Assembly (NCBI RefSeq): GCF_002844235.1 | Contig: NZ_PGTS01000007.1 | Span: 170,223 to 234,222, forward strand | Direction: 5' to 3' | DNA from: Thalassospira povalilytica | GTDB taxonomy: Bacteria; Pseudomonadota; Alphaproteobacteria; Rhodospirillales; Thalassospiraceae | DNA length: 64,000 nt | Shown here: one piece after another, positions 54,573-62,644 of the stretch | Numbering within the stretch: the stretch's first letter is position 1 | How the letters are laid out: every line of letters starts with the position of its first letter | Notes under the pieces: generated by a model | Database searches by the model: none | What the model was told of the DNA's origin: nothing | The model's input: the letters and a program-made list of their open reading frames with translations, nothing else | Position numbers and translations under genes: made by a program

Positions 54573-54977
54573 ATGTCCCTTGCAAACCAAGCAATCTTTC
54601 CCCCGAACCGTCATGCCCTTTATGAGGCGCATGGCTATTCCCCGGCCATCCGGTCTGGCGATCTTCTGTTTGTTTCCGGTCAGGTTGGCAGTCGCGAAGA
54701 CGGAACCCCGGAACCGGATTTCAAAAAGCAGGTCGAACTGGCGTTTGAAAACCTAAGAGCGATCCTTGAGGCTGCTGGTTGCAGCTTTGATGACATTATT
54801 GATGTCACCAGTTTCCACACCGATCCGGAAAACCAGTTTGGCGATATCATGGCGGTCAAAGGGGCGGTCTTTGATCAGGCCCCGTATCCGAACTGGACGG
54901 CCGTTGGGGTGACCTGGCTTTCCGGTTTTGATTTCGAGATCAAGGTTGTTGCGCGTATTCCCGATGGGCAGGTTTGA
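54573..54977 (+). CDS. RidA/YjgF-family protein
   Basis: A 134-residue protein of the Rid superfamily: LFVSGQVGSREDG, FENLRAILEAAGCSFDDIID, VTSFHTDPENQFGDIMAVKG and the C-terminal PNWTAVGVTWL. At the place of the catalytic arginine of RidA proper (in an R-S-x-V-x-V motif) this protein has N-W-T-A-V-G-V, so it is probably not an imine deaminase of the RidA type and belongs to another Rid subgroup. Its promoter overlaps TetR operators, which suggests induction by a small molecule. Confidence 0.88.
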   Translation: MSLANQAIFPPNRHALYEAHGYSPAIRSGDLLFVSGQVGSREDGTPEPDFKKQVELAFENLRAILEAAGCSFDDIIDVTSFHTDPENQFGDIMAVKGAVFDQAPYPNWTAVGVTWLSGFDFEIKVVARIPDGQV

Positions 54978-55025
54978 CGACGCAATTGGTCCGCACAGCA
55001 ACACTGGCGTGATTTGATCAAATCA

Positions 55026-55064
55026 AAAACCGGTCCTGCGTGGTGAATGCAGGGCCGGTTTTCT
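55026..55064 (+). terminator. Terminator of the RidA-family gene
   Basis: A 14-bp stem with one G-U pair (55026-55039 with 55049-55062) ends in T residues. The ATG at 55047 is in this loop and is not a gene start. Confidence 0.85.
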
Positions 55065-55107
55065 ATCTTGACGAATTCTCATAAATGGAAAAATATCCCT
55101 ATATTGA

Positions 55108-55136
55108 GATTCGAGGTTCAAGATTCAAGATTCAAG
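55108..55136 (+). repeat. Heptamer repeat directly before the XRE-cupin start codon
   Basis: Two exact copies of GATTCAA (55122-55135) follow two degenerate copies (from 55108), ending one base before the ATG. The frame from a TTG at 55104 would read through the repeat. Confidence 0.7.
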
Positions 55137-55691
55137 ATGGAAGAAATCGAAACACGCCTTGCCCGACGCCTGTCACAACTGCGAACCGAACGCGGTTGGT
55201 CGCTTGATGAGTTGGCAAAGCGCAGCGGGGTCAGTCGCGCCAGTCTGTCACGCATTGAAAATGGTGATGTCAGTCCGACCGCCAGTGTTCTGAGCAAGCT
55301 GTGCGTTGCCTTTGGTGTCACGCTGTCGCGTTTGATGCAGATGGTCGAAGATGATTTCACGCCACTGGTCAGACGTCAGGATCAGGAAATCTGGACCGAT
55401 CCGGAAACCGGATATCGCCGCCGTCTGGTATCGCCAACATCGCGCAATCTGGCGGGTGAAGTCCTGGAGGTCGAAATTGATCCGTACACGCGGATTGAAT
55501 ATGGCGGATCGCCACGCGACGGGCTGGAACATCATCTTGTGATGCTTGACGGCATGCTGAGCCTGACGGTGGATGGCAAGCGCCATGAACTGGGGGCGGG
55601 GGATTGCCTGCGCTATCAGCTGCGCGGCGGCAATGTGTTTGAAACCCCGTCCACGTCCGGGGCGCGCTATCACCTGTTTATCGTCGAATAA
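55137..55691 (+). CDS. XRE-family regulator with C-terminal cupin domain
   Basis: A 184-residue regulator: HTH at about 15-65 (RTERGWSLDELAKRSGVS then RASLSRIENGDVSPTASVLS), followed by a cupin at about 110-180 (EYGGSPRDGLEHHLVMLDG, LGAGDCLRYQ) that would sense a metabolite. The ATG at 55137 has no clear ribosome site because a heptamer repeat occupies it; TTG 55104 in the same frame is possible. The GNAT gene follows 22 bases later and may be in the same transcript. Confidence 0.87.
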   Translation: MEEIETRLARRLSQLRTERGWSLDELAKRSGVSRASLSRIENGDVSPTASVLSKLCVAFGVTLSRLMQMVEDDFTPLVRRQDQEIWTDPETGYRRRLVSPTSRNLAGEVLEVEIDPYTRIEYGGSPRDGLEHHLVMLDGMLSLTVDGKRHELGAGDCLRYQLRGGNVFETPSTSGARYHLFIVE

Positions 55692-55713
55692 CCAACCTGA
55701 AAGCATCGCGATC

Positions 55714-56265
55714 ATGGGCCAGACCAACCGGATTACCCCACCACGCATCATCACCCTTGATGCGGATGCGCTTGCCGATCGTCTTGAGGCATTTGGCGCG
55801 ATGCTGCATGCCTGTGTGCATGACGGGGCCAGCATCGGTTTTATCGAGCCTTTCCCGATATCCGAGGCGGTGGCATTTTGGCGCGACCGGATCATACCGG
55901 CAGTGGCCGGAGGCAAAAGAACGCTTTTCGTCGCCCTTGATGATGATCGGGTGGTTGGCACGGTGCAGCTTGATATCGATACCATGCCCAATCAGGCCCA
56001 TCGCGGAGATATCAGCAAACTGATGGTCCATCCCGACTGTCGCCGACGCGGCATTGCCCGTCTTTTGATGCAGGCCGCGGAAAGGCAGGCAGGGGAATTG
56101 GGACGCAGTTTGCTGACCCTTGATACCCGTACCGGCGACAGTGCCGAGACGCTTTATGCATCGCTTGGCTTTGAAACTGCCGGGGTCATTCCGCAATTTG
56201 CCCGCGATCCGTTTTCCGAAAAGCTCAGTGCGACAACCGTGATGTATAAACGCTTACTATCTTAG
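55714..56265 (+). CDS. GNAT-family N-acetyltransferase
   Basis: A 183-residue GNAT: FVALDDDRVVGTVQLDID, then the acetyl-CoA loop VHPDCRRRGIARLLMQAAER, LTLDTRTGDSAETLYASLGF and VMYKRLL. The R-R-x-G-I-A loop is canonical. The substrate is unknown; pairing with an XRE-cupin regulator is common in detoxification or small-amine acetylation loci. Start at ATG 55714, 22 bases downstream of the regulator's stop; the ribosome site is poor, which would fit coupling to the upstream gene. Confidence 0.88.
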   Translation: MGQTNRITPPRIITLDADALADRLEAFGAMLHACVHDGASIGFIEPFPISEAVAFWRDRIIPAVAGGKRTLFVALDDDRVVGTVQLDIDTMPNQAHRGDISKLMVHPDCRRRGIARLLMQAAERQAGELGRSLLTLDTRTGDSAETLYASLGFETAGVIPQFARDPFSEKLSATTVMYKRLLS

Positions 56266-56385
56266 ACTGAACTGATTGACATAGAAATTTCGATGTTGAG
56301 ATCTTCATCCGTTTGATGTTGTGCGTTTGTAGATTCTCATTGGTAACTAAAAAGACACAGTTTCAAACAATTGATGGGAATAACT

Positions 56386-57042
56386 ATGCGTTGGTGGGAA
56401 TGTGTTGAACTTGCTTTGATTAACCTGAATGGGTTAGCGCCTCTGAAGGAGATATATGCAGAAGTCTTTTCGATCAGAAGTAAGCGGCAGTTGAGCATTC
56501 CTGTGTCGTTGGAGGCAACGGTCCGAAAAGAGCTTGAGTACAATTCATCTGATTCTACGAATTGGCGCCAGAGCAGAGATATATTCTTCAGTGTACATGG
56601 AATTGGAAACGGCGTTTGGGGGCTGCGTTCAATGATAGAACATAATCCTCGTGCGTATGACATTGAGGAACCTGAGGAAGATCAGAACCTAAGCTTGAGA
56701 GAGCTAACAATTACAAGGATCGTTAGGGATACAGCTCTTTCCAAGCGGCTAAAAGCTCTCCATCGGTTTCAGTGTCAGATGTGCGGGACCGCCATTCCCA
56801 TGAAAGATGGACGAAGCTATGTTGAGGCGCACCATATTATTCCACTTGGGAAGCCTCATAATGGCCCTGACATCGCTTCCAATGTACTTGTTGTATGCCC
56901 TAATCATCACGCAATGCTTGATCTTGGTGCCGTTGGGTTGAAACGGGACGATTTATCTGAAATGTGCGGGCATGCGATTAGTCAAGAAAGCTTGGATTAT
57001 CACAACACCGTAATCGCAGGTATAAGCCCAAGTAGCGAATGA
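56386..57042 (+). CDS. HNH endonuclease domain protein
   Basis: A 218-residue protein with a C-terminal HNH nuclease: zinc cysteine pair CQMCG, then YVEAHHIIPLGKPHNGPDIA, and NVLVVCPNHHAMLD. The N-terminal half (RWWECVELALINLNGLAPLK) resembles a winged-helix-type segment seen in restriction-like HNH proteins. The gene is much more AT-rich than its neighbours and stands alone, which fits horizontal transfer and a defence or restriction role; no methyltransferase partner is nearby. The start is ATG 56386 with GGGA six bases upstream; TTG 56371 and ATG 56374 are in frame. Confidence 0.82.
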   Translation: MRWWECVELALINLNGLAPLKEIYAEVFSIRSKRQLSIPVSLEATVRKELEYNSSDSTNWRQSRDIFFSVHGIGNGVWGLRSMIEHNPRAYDIEEPEEDQNLSLRELTITRIVRDTALSKRLKALHRFQCQMCGTAIPMKDGRSYVEAHHIIPLGKPHNGPDIASNVLVVCPNHHAMLDLGAVGLKRDDLSEMCGHAISQESLDYHNTVIAGISPSSE

Positions 57043-57346
57043 ATTAGTCGCTTGAAGTACAGCGCGATTCTCCGAATTGTATTCAAAACAAACATTGTGG
57101 CATGCCACATTCGACTGCCGGTCCTGACCGTGCGGTGCCAAATGAATTGTTGCATTGCGGAAATTTCTGCCCGGAACAGCCCGGACTCCCTTTATTCCAT
57201 GGTTTCAGCAGGTTGTGCGCCGCACTAAGGGTTTTCTGATAGATCGCCCATACCGTGCGAAACATGTTGAACCGTGCCAAAAAATAGGCGCATCTTTGCG
57301 GTCCGGCATTAAGAATTAGAATAAAAGTTCCTGGAGGAAGTCCATT
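57043..57346. other. Intergenic region upstream of the TRAP operon
   Basis: About 300 bases with no coding gene. It holds the promoter of the TRAP genes and ends with a strong TGGAGGAAG ribosome site. I see no operator that I can name. Confidence 0.55.
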
Positions 57347-58336
57347 ATGAAGAAATTTGCCCTCGCCGCGGCCCTGATGACGGCCGTCGGATTTTCCGGT
57401 GCTGTGCATGCGGCTGATCTGACCCTGCGCATTTCGCTGCAGCTGCCGATGAAAAGCCACCTTGGCCAGAACCTTTTGATGTTCAAGAACGAGGTCGAGG
57501 AAAAATCGAACGGCGATATCGAAGTTCAGATTTATGACTCGGCCCAGCTTTACAAGGATAAAGAAGTCCCCGCAGCCGTCGGTTCTGGCGCGATCGAAAT
57601 GGGTGTGGCATCGCTGACCCGTTATGTCGGTGACGTTCCGGCCGTTGACGTGTTCTATCAGCCGTTCCTTCTCGATACCGAAGAAAAGGTTCGCAAGGCC
57701 GTTGCCCCGGATTCACCGGTCCGCGCACCGCTTGATGCGGCGATTGCCGATACCGGTGCCACGGTTCTGTGGTGGCAGGCATATGGCGGATCGATCATGC
57801 TGTCGAATGGCGGCCCGATCAAAGGTCCGGATGGCCTCAAAGGTCAGAAAGTTCGCGTATTCTCGAAAACCCAGGGTGATTTCATCTCTGCGGCTGGTGG
57901 CGCGCCGACCCTGATTTCCGGCTCCGAGCAGTATATCGCCTATCAGCGTGGCACGGTTGATGTCGGCATGACCGGCATGTCGGGCGTCAAATCCCGTCAG
58001 CTTTGGGAAGTCATGGACACCGTAACCACCACCAACGATGCCGATATCGAATTCATCGTGGTTGTGAATACCGAATTCTGGAACGGCTTGACCGATGAGC
58101 AGCGCGAAATCATTTCGACCGCGGCGGTAAATGCCGAAAACGATGTGCGTGATCGCATGTCGGCAATCGAAGCTGCTGCCTTTGACGAAGCCAAGGCCAA
58201 CGGCATGACCATTTATCATCCGACCGAGGAAGAAATGGCTGCATGGCGCGAAGCTGCGAAACCGGTTTACGAGGCATTCCTTGCCCATACCGGTGATCTT
58301 GGCAAGCAGGTCTTTGAAGCTGCGCAGAAGTTCTGA
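57347..58336 (+). CDS. TRAP transporter solute-binding protein (DctP family)
   Basis: A 329-residue exported protein with signal peptide MKKFALAAALMTAVGFSGAV (cleavage near AHA). Family marks: LTLRISLQLPMKSHLGQN, MFKNEVEEKSNGDIEVQIYD, LKGQKVRVFSKTQGDF with the organic-acid-binding arginine, and SGSEQYIAYQRGTVDVGMTG. It delivers an organic acid to the DctQM permease encoded right behind it. The linked lyase-type enzyme at 60324 suggests a methylisocitrate-, dimethylmalate- or related C4-C7 acid, but the sequence does not settle it. Confidence 0.93.
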   Translation: MKKFALAAALMTAVGFSGAVHAADLTLRISLQLPMKSHLGQNLLMFKNEVEEKSNGDIEVQIYDSAQLYKDKEVPAAVGSGAIEMGVASLTRYVGDVPAVDVFYQPFLLDTEEKVRKAVAPDSPVRAPLDAAIADTGATVLWWQAYGGSIMLSNGGPIKGPDGLKGQKVRVFSKTQGDFISAAGGAPTLISGSEQYIAYQRGTVDVGMTGMSGVKSRQLWEVMDTVTTTNDADIEFIVVVNTEFWNGLTDEQREIISTAAVNAENDVRDRMSAIEAAAFDEAKANGMTIYHPTEEEMAAWREAAKPVYEAFLAHTGDLGKQVFEAAQKF

Positions 58337-58503
58337 TCATAAAGCCGGTCCCGCCCAATTTCCGGTGCGGGACCGGATGATCTTTTTGAATGTGATCATG
58401 TCATCACTTGCCATGCCGCCGATCATGACGATCCATGTTTCGCGCTTCCGTCACCCGGTCGGCAATTGATGATGATTTCCCGCCCCTTTATCGAGATCAG
58501 GAG

Positions 58504-59049
58504 ATGTCCGTTTCACGGTCGCGCATGATCAGCCACCCGGGTAACGGCATTTGTTTTACGATGTTTGATCGTTTTATGCTTTTTCTGGCATGGGCTGCCG
58601 CCATCCTGTTCGTGTTGGCAGGCTGCATGCTGACTTATGAAGTTATTGCCCGTTATTTCTTTATCCGTCCGACGATCTGGGCGGCTGAGCTTTCACAGCT
58701 TTGCCTGATCTGGGGGGCGTTGCTTGGCATGCCCTGGGCACTGGCAGCGCGCCGCCATATTGCGGTTGATGCGGTCACCCGTCTGTTTTCACCCACAGCC
58801 CAGCGCGGAATCGAAATTGCCGCGATGGCGTGCATTTTCGCCTTTTCGGTGATGGTGACCTACAAGGGCTGGGAAATCTTTTATGAAAGCTTCGAGCGCG
58901 GGCGCACCAGCGGCACCATGCTTGATCTTCCGGCCTGGGTGGCGGAACTTCCCGTTGCCATCGGCTTTGCGCTTCTGGCCATTCAGGCGGTGATTGAAAT
59001 CGTCGGCCTTCTGCGCGGCAAGGATATTCCGAAAGGGGCACACGAATGA
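58504..59049 (+). CDS. TRAP transporter small permease (DctQ family)
   Basis: A membrane protein of about 181 residues with four spans. EVIARYFFIRPTIWAAELSQ and LGMPWALAARRHIAVDAVTR are DctQ marks. It pairs with the large permease whose start overlaps its stop by four bases. The start at 58504 is chosen by an AGGAG-like sequence near it; MFDRF at 58561 is an alternative that removes 19 polar residues. Confidence 0.9.
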   Translation: MSVSRSRMISHPGNGICFTMFDRFMLFLAWAAAILFVLAGCMLTYEVIARYFFIRPTIWAAELSQLCLIWGALLGMPWALAARRHIAVDAVTRLFSPTAQRGIEIAAMACIFAFSVMVTYKGWEIFYESFERGRTSGTMLDLPAWVAELPVAIGFALLAIQAVIEIVGLLRGKDIPKGAHE

Positions 59050-60317
59050 CCATTCTTCTGACCCTTGCGGCGATGTTTGCGCTGTTGCTGGCGCGTGTTC
59101 CGGTGGCCTTTGCGCTTGGCGGGCTGGGGCTTGCCATGCTGTTGCTTGGCGGTTTTTCGCCCTTGATGGCGCCGCAGGCGATCCTGTCAACGCTTGATGG
59201 CTTTATCCTTCTGGCGGTGCCGCTGTTCCTTTTGATGTCGAATATCCTGTTGCGTGCCGGGGTGGGCAATGACCTTTTTGCAGCCGTCAGCGCCTGGGTC
59301 GGGCATTGGCCGGGCGGTCTTGCGGTGGCAACCATCCTGTCATGCGGTGTGTTTGCCGCCATTTCCGGATCGTCGGTTGCAACAGCAGCCACCATCGGCA
59401 CGGTTGCCATCCCGGAAATGATCAATCGCGGCTATAACAAGAAATTCGTCTATGGCCTTCTGGCGGCGGGCGGCACATTGGGTATTCTGATCCCGCCGTC
59501 GATCCCGATGATCATTTACGGCTTTGTGACCGAAGAATCGGTGATTTCGCTGTTTCTTGCCGGGATCGGTCCGGGGATTGCGCTTCTGATATTCTTCATC
59601 CTGTTTTCGATGGTCTATGCCCGCATGGGCGGGCAGGAACGCGAACCCAAACAGGGATGGGCAGAACGCCGTCGGGCCACGCTCAAGGCGCTGCCTGCCG
59701 TGATCCTTGCTGTTCTGATTATTTCGGGGATCTATTCGGGGGCCTTTACCCCGACCGAGGCCGCGGCGATCGGCTTTGCCGCGTCGCTGATCATTACCGG
59801 CCCGATCATGCGGGTTCTGACGTGGGATGCGCTTAAAAAGGCGGTATTCGATTCCATGGCAACCACGGTTGCGATCATTCTGATCATTGCCGGCGCCAAA
59901 ATCTTTGGCAAGGCGATCACGCTTTACCGAATCCCCCAGGACATCTCGATGATGATCACCCAGGGAATCGACACCGATCTTGGTTTCATTCTGGTGGTGA
60001 CGGCGGTTCTGTTGGTGATGGGGCTGGTGTTCGAAGCACTGTCGATGGTGCTGATCATGACGCCGGTTCTGCTGCCTGCGGCCCTTGCACTTGGATTCGA
60101 TCCGATCTGGTTCGGGGTCTATATGGTGATCATGGTTGAATGTGCCCTGATTACGCCGCCGGTCGGGCTGAACCTTTATGTCATCCAGTCGGTGGCCAAG
60201 GCCCGGCTGGGCGAGGTCGCAAGTGGCGTCGCACCGTTCCTGATCCTGATGTTCGTGACAGCGGCTATTCTGTATGTCTGGCACGACCTTGCACTCTATA
60301 TCCCATTCAAGCTGTAA
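59046..60317 (+). CDS. TRAP transporter large permease (DctM family)
   Basis: A 423-residue polytopic membrane protein with about 12 spans. GVFAAISGSSVATAATIGTV, IPEMINRGYNKKF, GGTLGILIPPSIPMIIYGFV and YSGAFTPTEAAAIGF are the usual DctM conserved segments. It carries the sodium-coupled transport step. Its ATG overlaps the DctQ stop, and a lyase gene follows after six bases, so four genes form one operon. Confidence 0.94.
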   Translation: MTILLTLAAMFALLLARVPVAFALGGLGLAMLLLGGFSPLMAPQAILSTLDGFILLAVPLFLLMSNILLRAGVGNDLFAAVSAWVGHWPGGLAVATILSCGVFAAISGSSVATAATIGTVAIPEMINRGYNKKFVYGLLAAGGTLGILIPPSIPMIIYGFVTEESVISLFLAGIGPGIALLIFFILFSMVYARMGGQEREPKQGWAERRRATLKALPAVILAVLIISGIYSGAFTPTEAAAIGFAASLIITGPIMRVLTWDALKKAVFDSMATTVAIILIIAGAKIFGKAITLYRIPQDISMMITQGIDTDLGFILVVTAVLLVMGLVFEALSMVLIMTPVLLPAALALGFDPIWFGVYMVIMVECALITPPVGLNLYVIQSVAKARLGEVASGVAPFLILMFVTAAILYVWHDLALYIPFKL

Positions 60318-60323
60318 AGACCG

Positions 60324-61208
60324 ATGACACATATAAAGACACCTGCCGATCAATTGCGTGCGCTGCTTGCCACCGGCGATCTGATCACCATGCCGTGCTG
60401 TTTTGATGCGCTTTCTGCCAAGCTGATCGAACAGGAAGGCTTTGCCCTGACCTTCATGTCCGGATTCGCAACATCGGCCGCCCGGATCGGCGAACCCGAT
60501 CTTGGCCTGATGTCCTATGGCGAGGTCCTTGATCAGGCGCGCAACATTACCGATGCCATTTCGATCCCGCTGATTGGCGATGGCGATACCGGTTATGGCA
60601 ATGCCATGAATGTCCGGCGCACCGTGACCGGCTTTGCCAAGGCGGGCTGTGCGGCTGTGATGATCGAAGACCAGCTGGCGCCCAAACGCTGTGGCCATAC
60701 CAAGGGCAAGGAAGTTGTCGGCCGCGACGAGGCCTTTGACCGTATCCGTGCGGCGGTGGATGCCAGGGATGCCGGGGCAGATATCCTTATTCTGGCGCGC
60801 ACCGATGCCCGTCATCAGCATGGCCTGTCCGAGGCGATTGACCGTGCGGCGAAGTTCAAGGAACTGGGGGCGGATATCCTGTTTGTCGAAGCACCCAAAA
60901 GTGTTGATGAAATGCGCACCCTTTGTGCCGAACTGCCGGGGCCGAAAATGGCCAATATCGTCGAAGGTGGTGAAACCCCGGACCTGTCGCCCGAAGAACT
61001 CAAGGATATCGGCTATCAGATTGCGGCCTATCCGCTGTCGCTCATGGCAGCCGCCATGAAAGCGATGGTGGAATGCCTGCAAACCATGAAGGCCGGTCAG
61101 CCACGTGATGAAAAATTGATGAACTGGGCCGATCTGCGCAACCGCATCGGGTTCGATGATTATTATAAAGAATCGGAACGCTATGCGTCATCCAGACGGG
61201 ATGGCTGA
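60324..61208 (+). CDS. Isocitrate lyase/PEP mutase-family carbon-carbon lyase
   Basis: A 294-residue TIM-barrel enzyme: MPCCFDALSAKLIEQ, FMSGFATSAARIGEPD, PLIGDGDTGYGNA (metal site), MIEDQLAPKRCGHTKGKEVV with the active-site Cys123 in KRCGH, and ILARTDARHQHG. KRCGH is shared with isocitrate, methylisocitrate and dimethylmalate lyases; oxaloacetate decarboxylases lack the Cys. A lyase for 2-methylisocitrate or 2,3-dimethylmalate is the best guess. It is encoded with the TRAP transporter and probably acts on the imported acid. Confidence 0.85.
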   Translation: MTHIKTPADQLRALLATGDLITMPCCFDALSAKLIEQEGFALTFMSGFATSAARIGEPDLGLMSYGEVLDQARNITDAISIPLIGDGDTGYGNAMNVRRTVTGFAKAGCAAVMIEDQLAPKRCGHTKGKEVVGRDEAFDRIRAAVDARDAGADILILARTDARHQHGLSEAIDRAAKFKELGADILFVEAPKSVDEMRTLCAELPGPKMANIVEGGETPDLSPEELKDIGYQIAAYPLSLMAAAMKAMVECLQTMKAGQPRDEKLMNWADLRNRIGFDDYYKESERYASSRRDG

Positions 61209-61324
61209 CAGTTCGCCTTCCTGAACAGAATGGTCTTTCGACGGGCGGTGCGTATATTGATATCATGCACCGCCCGCACTGTTTGCGGACAAATTGCGGG
61301 CAACAGACATGCAGGGATCAGCAG

Positions 61325-61732
61325 ATGACAGAGAAACATCACGGCAGTTGCCAGTGCGGGGCGGTGACATTCGAGGTCTCCGGTCGCTTTGACAGTTTCT
61401 TTTTGTGTCATTGCCAATATTGCCGCAAAGACACGGGATCGGCATATGCCGCGAACTTGTTTTCCCGGCAGGCAAAGCTCGACTGGCGTTCTGGCAGGGA
61501 CAAAGTTGTGACCTATACTGTGCCCGATACACGTCACGAAAAATCATTCTGTCAGACATGCGGTGCGGCGGTGCCGCGCGAACAGTTTGGCGGTCGTCTG
61601 GTTGTCGTGCCGGCGGGATGCTTGGATAGTGACCTGATAAAGCGCCCTGATGCGCATATCATGCTGGGCAGCAAGGCTGGCTGGGATGATGATCTGCACG
61701 AAATCGGGCGGCTTGACGGCTTACCGGAATAA
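61325..61732 (+). CDS. GFA-family (glutathione-dependent formaldehyde-activating enzyme-like) protein
   Basis: A 135-residue zinc protein with the GFA/CENP-V pattern: SCQCGAVTFEV, FLCHCQYCRKDTGS and SFCQTCGAAVP, i.e. C-x-C, C-x-C-x2-C and C-x2-C zinc ligands. Members do not all act on S-hydroxymethylglutathione, so the activity is uncertain. The start at 61325 is preceded by AGGGATCAGC. It is a monocistronic gene with its own terminator. Confidence 0.87.
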   Translation: MTEKHHGSCQCGAVTFEVSGRFDSFFLCHCQYCRKDTGSAYAANLFSRQAKLDWRSGRDKVVTYTVPDTRHEKSFCQTCGAAVPREQFGGRLVVVPAGCLDSDLIKRPDAHIMLGSKAGWDDDLHEIGRLDGLPE

Positions 61733-61751
61733 CCGGACCGCCCAGACAAAA

Positions 61752-61788
61752 GAAAACCCCGTAAGCATGTGCTTGCGGGGTTTCTTTT
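61752..61788 (+). terminator. Terminator of the GFA gene
   Basis: A stem of 14 bp with one U-G pair (AAACCCCG...AAGCA, 61754-61767, with TGCTT...CGGGGTTT, 61770-61783) is followed by CTTTT. Confidence 0.87.
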
Positions 61789-61790
61789 AA

Positions 61791-61867
61791 TGGTGCCGGC
61801 AGAGAGACTCGAACTCCCAACCTTCTGATTACAAATCAGCTGCTCTACCAATTATAGCTATGCCGGC
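61791..61867 (-). tRNA. tRNA-Thr (anticodon TGT)
   Basis: On the minus strand the sequence folds as a cloverleaf: acceptor GCCGGCA with TGCCGGC, D-arm with GGTAGAGCAG, anticodon stem CTGAT and ATCAG around TTTGTAA, T-arm GGGAGTTCGAGTCTC. The anticodon TGT reads ACA. The CCA is encoded (bases 61791-61793). It lies in the opposite direction to the GFA gene. Confidence 0.95.
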
Positions 61868-61963
61868 GTGAGCGGCGCGAAACATAATCCGGGCCGCCGG
61901 GGAAATCAAGTGCTTGTAGGCCGAAACTGACAAATGGTTTTCGTGCCCCTGCGAACCCCGTGT

Positions 61964-62602
61964 TTATCGCAGTTCCTTCTGGCCGGCAGGGGTGGTTATC
62001 AGCGCCCGATAGCAAAGATCGGGTCCCTTGATGACCGTAGGGGCGCGATCAATCGAAAGACCGTTATAAAGTGTTCTGATCGCATCCGGATCAGGGTGCG
62101 CCAGTGTTAGTGATTGCAATCGTGCGCCAAGGTCGGGAATCTCGGCCATCGAGGTCGGATCATTGCGGTGATCAATAAGCGACGGCACGGCCCCGGCCAG
62201 CGGCAGCGATCCGTCTGCCGGGATGGCAAAACAGAACGTCGGATTTTCGAACGGAAGGTCAACACGTTCGCCGAAAATGCCGTCATATTGCGCAAGAACA
62301 CTGTCAATGCTGGCGGTGCTGGCAACCCAGCCACGCAGGCGCTTGCCCGTTTCCCAATCGGCCCGGACCTGTTTCGGGTTATCGAGGCCGAACCATCGCG
62401 GGCGATCCGGGCGACGGGCGACCGGATCGGATGCGATGATTTCCAGATAGACAGTGTCGCCCAGCTGAACACGATGATTGTGCGTGCCCATGTAATCGTG
62501 ACGGGTTCCAAACGGAATATCCAGATCAAGGCAGCTTTTAACGTGATCGACTCCTTCCACCAGGGTCGGCGCGATCACAGTAAGGTGGTCCAGCTTGAGC
62601 AC
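61964..62602 (-). CDS. VOC-superfamily glyoxalase-like protein
   Basis: A protein of about 212 residues. LKLDHLTVIAPTLVEGVDHV and HRVQLGDTVYLEIIASDP are the glyoxalase-like (PF13468-type) N-terminal half with metal-ligand-like His and Glu, and a shorter second half follows. The function is unknown; similar proteins are annotated as VOC family. I prefer GTG 62602 because GGGGA lies eight bases upstream; TTG 62632 is an alternative. It begins 42 bases after rlmB and is probably in the same transcript. Confidence 0.77.
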   Translation of the reverse strand: MLKLDHLTVIAPTLVEGVDHVKSCLDLDIPFGTRHDYMGTHNHRVQLGDTVYLEIIASDPVARRPDRPRWFGLDNPKQVRADWETGKRLRGWVASTASIDSVLAQYDGIFGERVDLPFENPTFCFAIPADGSLPLAGAVPSLIDHRNDPTSMAEIPDLGARLQSLTLAHPDPDAIRTLYNGLSIDRAPTVIKGPDLCYRALITTPAGQKELR

Positions 62603-62644
62603 AACAGCATTCCCCGTACGTTGGGACGGCAAGTGGATGGGCGG

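Noticed and set aside
55047..55136. ATG 55047 as start of the XRE-cupin gene
   Set aside because: It lies in the loop of the terminator of the preceding gene.
59340..61082. 580-codon open frame antisense to dctM and the lyase gene
   Set aside because: Shadow; strongly charged low-complexity product.
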